A stretch of 64,000 nucleotides of DNA from Thermoflexibacter ruber (lineage in GTDB: Bacteria; Bacteroidota; Bacteroidia; Cytophagales; Thermoflexibacteraceae). Under the pieces are notes generated by a model. That model ran no database searches and was not told the origin of the DNA. It was given only the letters and a program-made list of their open reading frames with translations. Every line of letters starts with the position of its first letter. The stretch's first letter is position 1. Position numbers and translations under genes: made by a program. This document shows, piece by piece, positions 8,401 to 15,096 of this stretch. The stretch is from the NCBI RefSeq assembly GCF_900113045.1, contig NZ_FONY01000029.1, positions 1 to 64,000 of the forward strand, in the 5' to 3' direction.

Positions 8401-8630
8401 ATGTCCTCTAACTCATACATTCTATCCTCAATAGGCTCTACTACCAGTTCTTCCATGTCGGTAGGGCTTGCCCCGGGATAAACGGCAATAATTGGGTAAC
8501 CCGTGCCGTTAAAGGGAGGGTCTTCACCACGAGGCATATTGAGTAGGGAACTGACCCCAAGCACCATCACCGCAATAAAAATGATGATAGTGAATTGGTA
8601 ATTTTTTACAGAAAATTCAGCGAGTTTCAT
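5499..8630 (-). CDS. RND family efflux transporter, inner-membrane pump subunit
   Basis: This 1043-residue protein has the AcrB/HAE1 architecture: one TM helix at 12-30, a periplasmic porter domain, TM2-6 around 335-490, a second periplasmic half and a final TM bundle (about 850-1005). The proton-relay pair in TM4 is present (GLLVDDSIVVVENIERF, D398 and D399). The N-terminal GEDPPF and YPGASPTDMEELVVEPIED are family hallmarks. It uses proton motive force to export substrates through a tripartite channel with the adaptor and TolC-like genes upstream on the same strand. I cannot tell the substrate (drugs, bile acids or metals). It is the last gene of the operon led by the TetR gene, separated by 165 bases of repeat-rich DNA from the gene before it. 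Confidence 0.93.
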   Translation of the reverse strand: MKLAEFSVKNYQFTIIIFIAVMVLGVSSLLNMPRGEDPPFNGTGYPIIAVYPGASPTDMEELVVEPIEDRMYELEDIKKIITTISDGLAVIIVEFNHGVNVDDKKNEVVREITNLRSTKLPADLFSLEVRQFQSSNVNILQCAIISETAPYSEMEKKADELKKRLEKIKTLKNVEIHAFPKQEVKISIDLERMAQNKMGLNRVLGAIQAENINIPSGSVDIATKKYNVKTGEDFAKLDEIKNVVVHSSAGKIVYLKDIAEVMMGYEDETYIGRFNGKRAVFITASLKDRKNILQTREAIEPILAKFEKEVPAHLKFVKSFDQAEGVSRRLSGLGRDFMIAIVLVLITLVPLGWRASVVVMISIPLSLAIGLALLDFLDYTINQLSIVGMVIALGLLVDDSIVVVENIERFLRMGYNRKQAAIEATKQIGLAILGCTAVLILAFLPLSFLPESAGDFIRSLPMAVSMTVLASLFVALTIIPFLSSQILKDHEQAEGNWFLRAFKKYINEPYRYILEWGFAHPVLTLLLALGLFVGSLFLIPSIGFSVFPKSEKPMFLVNIEAPLGTNLYETNRIAKYAEQEIMKIKEVKSVTTNVGKGNPRIYYNVNPQNESSNFAQLFVQLEHLKMTQIEKIVDDLRAKFKDYAGANIEVKQFEQGPPVDAPISIRIFGDNLDSLRALAFKLEDLIKKTEGTIYVKNPLQIQKTDLKVVINKDKAGMLGVPSSEIAKTVRLGIAGLNVGNFRADDGDEYKINVSVEKDKNQILEVFSKIYVTSLSGALIPLSNLATVELQTSAPTIQHYNKDRFVAINAFTKIGYNASEINAVLEKKLDEIPLPEGYYFQVAGEKESSENSFGGLGPVIVLTVFGLLAILVLEFRTFKSTLIVLSVVPLGVIGGLVTLLITGNTLSFVATIGFIALMGIEIKNSILLVDYTNQLREQGVSLETAIRDGAETRFLPILLTSMTAIGGFIPLVLEDAPLYSPLAWVLIGGLISSTLLSRIVTPVLYKLLPPRVNVRANDGLLRENTQQIEGHTQNGVAKEEEKVG

Positions 8631-8637
8631 GTGTTTT

Positions 8638-8795
8638 AGTTATAAGTTATGAGTTATTAATTATGAGTTTTTTGTATTTTCTCTATAAAGAATAACTATC
8701 AAAAGATAATGGTAAATTGATATATCAGATAAAAGTTATAAGTTTTATAAAATTATGATTATGTGTATTTTAATTAATAATTCATAACTCAAAAC
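8638..8795. repeat. AT-rich inverted repeat between the epimerase and pump genes
   Basis: TTATGAGTTATTAATTATGAG near 8645-8666 and its imperfect reverse complement (AATAATTCATAACTCAAAACTCATAATT, 8775-8803 in part) bracket the gap. This is a typical low-complexity intergenic repeat. A role in operon mRNA processing or stability is possible but unproven. Confidence 0.45.
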
Positions 8796-9713
8796 TCATA
8801 ATTCCAAAGTTTTCCTCACCCCCTCTTGATACGGAGTAGGCTTAAAATCAAAGCGTTTTTCAAATTTTTCACTATTGAAAAAGTAATCTCTATCGTACTG
8901 ATAAAGCATTTCGTGCAATTCCTTCATAAAAGGAACAAACCAACCAATAACAGCAACCAACCAAGCAGGAAGAACCGAAATCTTGGGTGCGACATTCATC
9001 TCTTTGGCGAAAAGCTCTATCCACTGCTTGCCCGTCAATTTCTGGCTGTCAGTAGGCAAATGCCAAACTTGATTATAGGCATCTGGCGTATTTCCCAAAA
9101 TAGCGGTTGCTTTTGCGGCATCAGGCGTATAGGTAAAGGAGTGAATTTTGTCCAAACGCACAAACCAATTCGCCGCCTTGCCTTTTTTGAAGTTTTTAGG
9201 TACCACCTCCATTAGAAAACTTTTTTCGTTTTTGGGACCGTAGAAGTCTGCTGCCCTCGCAATCAATGCTTCTAACTTTCCTGCTTTTACTGCGTCCATG
9301 ATGAGTCTGACCACTTCTGCTCTCACCTCTCCCTTTTTGCTTGTAGGGCGAATCGGAGTCTCCTCCGTCATATTCCCCAAAAAATCGCGGTCATACATAT
9401 AGACATTATCAAAAAATACCAATTTTGCTTTGTTTGCTCGGCAAGCCTCTATAACCGTTTTCATCAATTTTACCCATTCTCTGCGCCATACTTTAATGTT
9501 GTACTCAAAACCTACAACTACATACACAATTTCAGAACCTGCGATTGCTTTTTTAACTTGTTCTGAATCAGTCAAGTTCGCAGGAAAAAGTTGGTCGGTT
9601 TCATTCACCTTTTTTGGATTACGACTTACCAAGCGAATGTCCGAAGTATATTTTTTAAGTTCTTTGGCAAGTTCGCTACCTATCGTACCCCCTGCCCCTA
9701 AGATTGTTTGCAT
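8796..9713 (-). CDS. NAD(P)-dependent epimerase/dehydratase family protein (atypical short-chain reductase)
   Basis: This 305-residue protein starts with the Rossmann motif MQTILGAGGTIGSELAKEL (GxGGxxG type) and continues with VYVVVGF at the end of beta-4. VFFDNVYMYDRD stands where SDR enzymes keep the catalytic region. A canonical YxxxK is not obvious, so this is an atypical SDR or NAD(P)-binding protein. The C-terminal third (WHLPTDSQKLTGKQWIELFA) resembles the substrate half of NmrA/epimerase-like proteins. It lies inside the efflux operon between the adaptor and pump genes, an unusual position. The substrate is unknown. Confidence 0.75.
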   Translation of the reverse strand: MQTILGAGGTIGSELAKELKKYTSDIRLVSRNPKKVNETDQLFPANLTDSEQVKKAIAGSEIVYVVVGFEYNIKVWRREWVKLMKTVIEACRANKAKLVFFDNVYMYDRDFLGNMTEETPIRPTSKKGEVRAEVVRLIMDAVKAGKLEALIARAADFYGPKNEKSFLMEVVPKNFKKGKAANWFVRLDKIHSFTYTPDAAKATAILGNTPDAYNQVWHLPTDSQKLTGKQWIELFAKEMNVAPKISVLPAWLVAVIGWFVPFMKELHEMLYQYDRDYFFNSEKFEKRFDFKPTPYQEGVRKTLEL

Positions 9714-9898
9714 AATTTTTTAATTTTAATCTGGAATTGTTCAATCTGTAATTATTTTTAAGTAATTAAAAACCTTTGAGTTGTAACAGCAAATTTTGTA
9801 TTCGATTTGGAATATTTTTGATTTAGAATTAATTAGTTTGGAATTTGTAATTTCTCATTCCAGATTCCAAATTCTGTATTCTATTCCAGATTTTGCAT

Positions 9899-10951
9899 TT
9901 ATTTAATTACCACCTTCTTGCCTTCCACTAAATACGGAGAGCCAGCAGTAACTACCTGATTTACATTTTCTAAGCCAGAAGTTACAACGACTTTTCCCTC
10001 TATCAATCTTGCAATGGTAATATTGACTTTCTTAGCAATTTTCTTATCATCTATAGTATAAACAATTCCTTCTTTGCCGTTGCTTTCCACCAAAGCCTCT
10101 ATGGGAATAATGGTTTTCGTCTGTACATTAGACGGGGTAATTTCCACCGAAGCCATCAATCCAGAAGCAAAACGAGCATTCTTGGGATTGACTGAAATTT
10201 CTACTTGGAAAGTGCCACTCATGGGGTCGGCAGCTTGGGCAAGTTGGCTTACTGTCCCTTCAAAAACCTCGTCAGGATAAGCGTCAAAGTGTACTTTTGC
10301 CTTGTCGCCAATATTAATTTTTGCCCAATCTCTGTCAGCCAAACCTACTTTAATTACCCAGTCTTGGGAAGTAGTGCCGTTCATCAAAAATACAGGCGCA
10401 CCTGCTTGTGCCAACTCGCCCACATTCATCAATTTTTTTAGAATTTTTCCGTTGGCAACAGCACGAATTTCTGTATAGTTTTGGTTAAACTTGGCAATAT
10501 CAACATTCTGTTTAGCAACAGTATAGGCAGTATTTACATTTTGAAACTGCTCCAAAGTAGCTACACTGTCTTTGTACAAATTCGTGATGCGTTGCAAATC
10601 TCTTTCTGCTTTGTTCAGTCCTTCTGCCGCTTGGGTAACTTGGGCGTTGATTTCAGTTTGATTCAAGACTGCCAAAAGTTGCCCTTGTGTAACTGCCTGA
10701 CCTTCTTTTACATAGATTTTATCAATAATGCCACCTATCTTGAAAGAAAGGCGAGCCTCTGTACTTGAAGAAAGCAAGCCAGAAGTAAGCACTTTTTCAG
10801 TAATAGTTTCTTGGGTTACTTTGGTAACTTGCACAGGAACAGTGTCTTCACTAACCTCAGCTTCTTTAGCTTTGTTATCGGCACAGGCAACAGCAAAAAA
10901 TACAACTGCCACCATACCAATGATTTGAATAAAAAGTTTTTTAGTAAGCAT
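9899..10951 (-). CDS. RND efflux periplasmic adaptor (membrane fusion protein), lipoprotein
   Basis: This 350-residue protein has an N-terminal lipoprotein signal (KKLFIQIIGMVAVVFFAVAC, likely lipidated at the Cys). Next come the barrel-sandwich half (GGIIDKIYVKEGQAVTQGQLLAVL), a helical hairpin of about 100-150 (AEGLNKAERDLQRITNLYK), the returning lipoyl half (IRAVANGKILKKLMNVGELAQAGAPVF) and the beta-barrel (KAKVHFDAYPDEVFEGTVSQLA). This is the HlyD/AcrA family layout. It bridges the inner-membrane pump and the TolC-like channel encoded in the same operon. A gap of 166 bases with repeats separates it from the small gene upstream. Confidence 0.9.
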   Translation of the reverse strand: MLTKKLFIQIIGMVAVVFFAVACADNKAKEAEVSEDTVPVQVTKVTQETITEKVLTSGLLSSSTEARLSFKIGGIIDKIYVKEGQAVTQGQLLAVLNQTEINAQVTQAAEGLNKAERDLQRITNLYKDSVATLEQFQNVNTAYTVAKQNVDIAKFNQNYTEIRAVANGKILKKLMNVGELAQAGAPVFLMNGTTSQDWVIKVGLADRDWAKINIGDKAKVHFDAYPDEVFEGTVSQLAQAADPMSGTFQVEISVNPKNARFASGLMASVEITPSNVQTKTIIPIEALVESNGKEGIVYTIDDKKIAKKVNITIARLIEGKVVVTSGLENVNQVVTAGSPYLVEGKKVVIK

Positions 10952-11118
10952 ATATTTGGGAATTTTTAATTATAAATGGAATACAAAATCTGGAATTAAT
11001 TTTTAATCTGAAATGAAAAATCTGAAATAAGAAACAGCCAACAAATGTGTTTTAACTATATCAAACAACTTCAAACCACATCAAACAATTAATTTTCAAA
11101 CAATTTCACAACTAACAA

Positions 11119-11352
11119 TTAGCCATTTGCATTAATATATTTGACCACATCACGCACACGCCTTAGCTTAGGAATTTCATTATCAGCAATTTGAATATGA
11201 AAAGCGTTTTCAGTATAAGCAATCATTGCCACAAATTCACTCTCACTTAGCCTCAAATCCTCTTGGAAAGACTTGCTAAAATCTACTGACTGCGGACTTA
11301 CAAAAAAGTTCTTGGCAATCAGTCTTTGGAATTTTCTGAGTATTTTTTTCAT
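11119..11352 (-). CDS. Acyl carrier protein-like small protein lacking the phosphopantetheine serine
   Basis: This 77-residue protein aligns by eye without gaps to the ACP fold from SFQEDL to VKYINANG. In E. coli ACP the segment is SFVEDLGADSLD, with the Ser of DSL carrying 4'-phosphopantetheine. Here it reads SFQEDLRLSESE, so Ser is replaced by Glu and the DSL triplet by SES. The following helix (FVAMIAYTENAFHIQI) and the end (RDVVKYIN) match ACP well. It probably cannot carry an acyl group unless a neighbouring Ser is used, so a structural or regulatory partner role is more likely. It lies between the TolC-like and adaptor genes of the efflux operon. Confidence 0.65.
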   Translation of the reverse strand: MKKILRKFQRLIAKNFFVSPQSVDFSKSFQEDLRLSESEFVAMIAYTENAFHIQIADNEIPKLRRVRDVVKYINANG

Positions 11353-11373
11353 AAGTTTTTATAATGAGAAATT

Positions 11374-11431
11374 TGGAATTAGGAATCTGGAATTACAAAA
11401 AATACAAAATCTGGAATTAGGAATCTGGAAT
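11374..11431. repeat. 20-bp direct repeat upstream of the ACP-like gene
   Basis: TGGAATTAGGAATCTGGAAT occurs at 11374-11393 and again identically at 11412-11431, in the 176-base gap between the tolC-like and ACP-like genes. It belongs to the dispersed ATTCCAGATT intergenic repeat family. Confidence 0.7.
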
Positions 11432-11528
11432 CAAATACAAAACAACAACGAATAATTAACTATATTTCTCAACTGTTTAACTATTTGACTGTCCAACTAT
11501 TCAAACTATTTCAAACCATATCAAACAA

Positions 11529-13004
11529 CTATTCAACAAGCACATACCCTGCCTTTACCCTTTCCACCTCTGCCAGTTTTATCCAAACATTGTAAAGTGC
11601 GATAGACTGTTGGAGTTGGGCAGAAGTTAGGTTGTTTCTTGCATCAAGGTACTCTATCTGAGAGGCTTGCCCTTGTTTGTAGCGTTTGAAAGTATCGTTA
11701 AAATATTTTTGTGCAGACTCTACTTGAAACTGTGTACTTTGGTAAATTTCTAAGGCAGAACGATAGTTGTTTACCGTAGTTTTTACTTGTAGGTGCAACT
11801 GATTATCTACCTGTTCGTATTGAGCGTTGAGGGCATTCAAGTCCATTTCTGCTTGCTTGATTTTCAATTTGTTGCGACCGCTTGCAAACAAGTTCCAATC
11901 CAAAGAAATCCCTAAAAGTGCGTAGCGAGTTTGGTCGTTGAACTGCCAATGAAAACCTTGAGAACCCAAATCCACAGCAGTCCCTAATTTTGGTATCCAA
12001 AAGGTCTTATTTAAGTTCAAAACTTGCTGGTTGGCATTGATTCCTGCCTTGATTTTCTGCAACTCCTCACGATTTCCCATTTCCGCATTGATATTCTCAG
12101 GAATTTGAGTTTTAATCGTATTAAAAGTCGTATCTATTTGAATTTGGCTTTCTAAAGGCTTGTTTAAGAGAAAATTAAGGTAAGCTACTGCGTTTTGCTG
12201 ATTGTTTTGTGCTTCCATGATTTGTGCCTCTATCTTGCTGATTTCACTTTGAGAACGGGCAAGCACCGTACTTGTCGCCATGCCATTTTTTACTAAAGAC
12301 TCATTGATTCTTTGGCTCTCTTTCAACAGATTAAGCGCATTTTGGTAAATTTTTACTGCCTCGCTTGCCTGCAAAAATTTGAAATAAGCCGTTTTGATGT
12401 CTTTGACCAACTCACGCTTATATACATTGATTTCTGCTTGCTGCATAGTGAGTTGCTCTTGCTTTATCTTTTTGTTGTAATAAATTTCTGCATTGACCAA
12501 AGGCACAGCAAACCTAAACCTTGCATCGTAAAAGTCATGAGGCATCAACTGCTCGTTTACATTGGAAATCTGTGGAAAGCGGTCAGATTGAGTAAGTTGG
12601 TTCAAAGTCTGATACACTGGGTTTACCAAATCCCCCACAGGCAGATTGATGCGACGACCTCCCGTAGCTGAGGTATAGGTGGTATTGAAATTGACCGTAG
12701 GCATGAAAAGCGTATTTGCTTCTCGCAGTGCATAGAGATTTTTCTCCAATAAGAATCGCTGTTGCTTCAACGCCTGATTGTTTTGCAAGCCTTCTTTGAT
12801 ATAAGCCTCGAGAATAGGAGTTTGCGCAAGTAGCTGAAACGGTTTTGTAAGTAATAACACTTGCAAAATTGTAATGTAAAGAATCAAACTTTTGAATGAT
12901 GGTTTGATTTTTTCTGATAAAAACCCTCTCCTTTGTGCGGTGCGGCGTTCCGCAGGGTTTGGGTAGGGCATACTAACTTGACGATGAATAAATTGTGTTC
13001 TCAT
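11529..13004 (-). CDS. TolC family outer membrane efflux protein
   Basis: This is a 491-residue protein of the outer-membrane factor family with the two-fold helical repeat (YFKFLQASEAVKIYQNALNLLKES...; YLDARNNLTSAQLQQSIALYNVWIKLAEVERVKAG). Signal peptide hydrophobic residues lie at about 38-60 (LILYITILQVLLLTK...LLAQ), unusually far from Met1. Residues 13-30 (PYPNPAERRTAQRRGF) are encoded by a GC-richer block at about 12922-12970 that looks like an inserted repeat. M12 (start 12971) is another possible start, but no Met lies nearer the signal sequence. The protein forms the exit duct of the pump encoded in this operon. It starts 59 bases after the tetR gene. Confidence 0.9.
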   Translation of the reverse strand: MRTQFIHRQVSMPYPNPAERRTAQRRGFLSEKIKPSFKSLILYITILQVLLLTKPFQLLAQTPILEAYIKEGLQNNQALKQQRFLLEKNLYALREANTLFMPTVNFNTTYTSATGGRRINLPVGDLVNPVYQTLNQLTQSDRFPQISNVNEQLMPHDFYDARFRFAVPLVNAEIYYNKKIKQEQLTMQQAEINVYKRELVKDIKTAYFKFLQASEAVKIYQNALNLLKESQRINESLVKNGMATSTVLARSQSEISKIEAQIMEAQNNQQNAVAYLNFLLNKPLESQIQIDTTFNTIKTQIPENINAEMGNREELQKIKAGINANQQVLNLNKTFWIPKLGTAVDLGSQGFHWQFNDQTRYALLGISLDWNLFASGRNKLKIKQAEMDLNALNAQYEQVDNQLHLQVKTTVNNYRSALEIYQSTQFQVESAQKYFNDTFKRYKQGQASQIEYLDARNNLTSAQLQQSIALYNVWIKLAEVERVKAGYVLVE

Positions 13005-13025
13005 TTAATTATTGATGTTTAAATA

Positions 13026-13041
13026 ATAAACAGTGTTCAGT
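13026..13041. promoter_or_regulatory. Operator-like site 2, between tetR and tolC
   Basis: Reads ATAAACAGTGTTCAGT on the plus strand. Its reverse complement differs by one base from ACTGAACAGTGTTTAT at 13850-13865. The core AACAsTGTT is palindromic, as expected for a TetR dimer. It lies 22 bases before the tolC-like start codon. Confidence 0.6.
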
Positions 13042-13063
13042 TTAAATATAAATTTTTTTGCTT

Positions 13064-13708
13064 TTAGTTTTCTGTAAAAGAACTTGTCATAGGATTTGCC
13101 TTGAAAACCTGCATCAAATTGTCCATAGCATCTCTGAACAAATAGGGCAGTATATTTTGGTCATACATTACCAGTCTTTCTCTGATATAGAGCGAAGCCA
13201 TGCCGTGCATAAGCGAACTAATAGTAACAGCGGCTACATCTAAATCCATTTTTCTCATATATCCTTTCTCCATGCACTCTACAATAGTGTCTTGTAATAG
13301 TTTGAAAGAACGCATACCACAAACCCAATCTATATTTCCATTCTCATTCCGAGCTTCAATAGGTGCGCGCATAACAAACATCAAATCGTAAAATTCTCTA
13401 TGCTCAAAAGCAAACTCTAAGTACAAATCTCCCATGCGTCTAAGCCTCATGTAAGGATTTTCTATTTTTTGGGATTCGCTTAGTTTAGCAAAAAACATAT
13501 CAAAGCCTTTGTCGTGAATAGCTCTAAAAATTTCGTTTTTATCCTTGAAATACAGATAGATGGTTGCTGGGCTGTACTCTATTTTTTCTGCGATACTTCT
13601 TATAGATGTTTTATCAAAGCCTTCTTTTAAAAAAAGTTCAGTAGCCGCTTCAAGAATCTGGTTGCGTAGTTCTAATTTTTCTCTTTCTTTTCTTGCTAAT
13701 ACTCCCAT
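13064..13708 (-). CDS. TetR/AcrR family transcriptional regulator
   Basis: This 214-residue protein has an N-terminal TetR helix-turn-helix of about residues 10-60: ELRNQILEAATELFLKEGFDKTSIRSIAEKIEYSPATIYLYFKDKNEIF, the standard signature. The C-terminal ligand domain has a TetR_C-like region (FEHREFYDLMFVM). It is the first gene of the efflux operon and most likely represses it, with a ligand relieving repression. Two nearly identical operator-like sites flank the gene: one lies inside its own promoter, the other in front of the tolC-like gene. The second site would allow extra control of the downstream genes. Confidence 0.92.
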   Translation of the reverse strand: MGVLARKEREKLELRNQILEAATELFLKEGFDKTSIRSIAEKIEYSPATIYLYFKDKNEIFRAIHDKGFDMFFAKLSESQKIENPYMRLRRMGDLYLEFAFEHREFYDLMFVMRAPIEARNENGNIDWVCGMRSFKLLQDTIVECMEKGYMRKMDLDVAAVTISSLMHGMASLYIRERLVMYDQNILPYLFRDAMDNLMQVFKANPMTSSFTEN

Positions 13709-13842
13709 GTGTTACGGTGGATATGGTTAAAGTAAAGTTAATTTGGGTTTGATAATAAGTTATTTTCAGTAATTTCAAACAAACTAAAACTATTTTCAAA
13801 CCCCTTTTTAATCATTTAACGGAAATGATTTTATAAACGTTG

Positions 13843-13874
13843 CAAATTTACTGAACAGTGTTTATAAAAACAAA
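13843..13874 (-). promoter_or_regulatory. Promoter of tetR and the efflux operon
   Basis: On the minus strand this reads TTTG (13874-13871), a 20-base spacer and TAAATTTG (13850-13843), a full match to the Bacteroidota -33/-7 consensus. Transcription would start near 13837, about 130 bases before the tetR ATG. The operator-like site 13850-13865 fills most of the spacer. Confidence 0.7.
13850..13865. promoter_or_regulatory. Operator-like site 1, inside the tetR promoter
   Basis: ACTGAACAGTGTTTAT. It matches site 2 (13026-13041, reverse complement) at 15 of 16 positions and sits between the -33 and -7 boxes, where a bound dimer would block RNA polymerase. Confidence 0.6.
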
Positions 13875-13925
13875 TAATTTTTAGATTTTTTTCAGTTATT
13901 TAGAAAGCAAATGTAAAACTTACTA

Positions 13926-13933
13926 TATTTTTG
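13926..13933 (+). promoter_or_regulatory. Possible -7 box for the exonuclease gene
   Basis: TATTTTTG fits TAnnTTTG, 46 bases before the ATG at 13980. The upstream box (TTTA, 13899-13902) is weak. Confidence 0.35.
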
Positions 13934-13979
13934 TCATGAAATTAAATCCACACAAGGCTCTCCCAAATTTTAATTATCA

Positions 13980-15014
13980 ATGCTAACCTTCACAGATAAA
14001 GGAATTTACTGCCTACAAGGGGATTTTTACATAGACCCTTGGAAGCCAGTCAAGCGGGCAGTCATCACCCATGCTCACTCCGACCATGCCCGTTGGGGTA
14101 GCCAATTTTACTTAGCCCATGAATATTCTGCTCCTATTTTAAGACTTCGCTTGGGACAGGATATTCAACTACAAACTATTCCGTACAATAAACCGCTTTA
14201 TTCTAACGGTGTAAAAGTTTCTTTTCACCCTGCAGGACACATTATTGGCTCGTCCCAAATCAGAGTGGAATATCAAGGCGAGGTTTGGGTAGTTTCAGGG
14301 GACTACAAACTCGAAGATGACGGTATCAGCAACGCTTTTGAGCCTGTTAGATGCCATACTTTCATTACTGAATCTACCTTTGGGCTACCTATTTATCATT
14401 GGGACAAGCAAGAAATAGTATTTGACCAGATGAATCGTTGGTGGCAAAAAAATAAAGAAAATGGCAAACAAAGTGTACTGATTGCTTACAGTCTTGGCAA
14501 GGCACAGCGACTGATACAGCATTTGGATACTTCTATTGGCAAAGTTTTTGGGCATGGCGCAGTCTATCAAATCCAACAAACCTTTGTAGAAGCGGGCTTT
14601 CCTATAAAAAGTATAGAAAAGTGGGGAGAAAATTTCACCAAACCCGAAGCCAAAGGAGCGTTAATCATCGCTCCGCAAAGTGCCATCAATACCCCTTGGC
14701 TGAGGCGATTTGAGCCGTATAGCTTGGGAATGTGTAGCGGTTGGGTAGCAATAAGGGGGACTATCAGGAGGCGAAATGCCGATGTTGGTTTTGTACTTTC
14801 TGACCATGCCGACTGGAAGGGCTTGCTCTCAGCTATCCAAGCAACTGAAGCAAGTAAGGTATTTGTAACACATGGATTTACAGCTACTTTTGCCCGCTAC
14901 CTTAACGAAATAGGCGTACAAGCGGCAGAAGTACAAACCGAATTTGGGAAGGAAGAGGAAGAACAGATAAGCACAAATACTGAAAAATTAGAAGAAGGAA
15001 ACCTACAAAAATAG
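13980..15014 (+). CDS. Ligase-associated DNA exonuclease (metallo-beta-lactamase/beta-CASP fold)
   Basis: This 344-residue protein has the zinc motif HAHSDH at 31-36, later PAGHIIGSSQ (motif 3), SGDYK (motif 4) and the beta-CASP region with ESTFGLP and SLGKAQRLIQ, ending with VLSDHADW and VFVTHG. This arrangement is that of the bacterial SNM1-like exonucleases usually encoded next to an ATP-dependent DNA ligase (TIGR04122 type), which act in a repair pathway. The ligase is not adjacent here, so the pair is split or lost. The C-terminal 20 residues are an acidic tail that can vary. It is transcribed away from the efflux operon. Confidence 0.85.
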   Translation: MLTFTDKGIYCLQGDFYIDPWKPVKRAVITHAHSDHARWGSQFYLAHEYSAPILRLRLGQDIQLQTIPYNKPLYSNGVKVSFHPAGHIIGSSQIRVEYQGEVWVVSGDYKLEDDGISNAFEPVRCHTFITESTFGLPIYHWDKQEIVFDQMNRWWQKNKENGKQSVLIAYSLGKAQRLIQHLDTSIGKVFGHGAVYQIQQTFVEAGFPIKSIEKWGENFTKPEAKGALIIAPQSAINTPWLRRFEPYSLGMCSGWVAIRGTIRRRNADVGFVLSDHADWKGLLSAIQATEASKVFVTHGFTATFARYLNEIGVQAAEVQTEFGKEEEEQISTNTEKLEEGNLQK

Positions 15015-15096
15015 TTTTTTTGTGCTTACTACTGTATTTTTTCGTTTTTCTCTGTATTTTTGATAAATTTGATTACGTTTTAAACGCTAAAAAACT

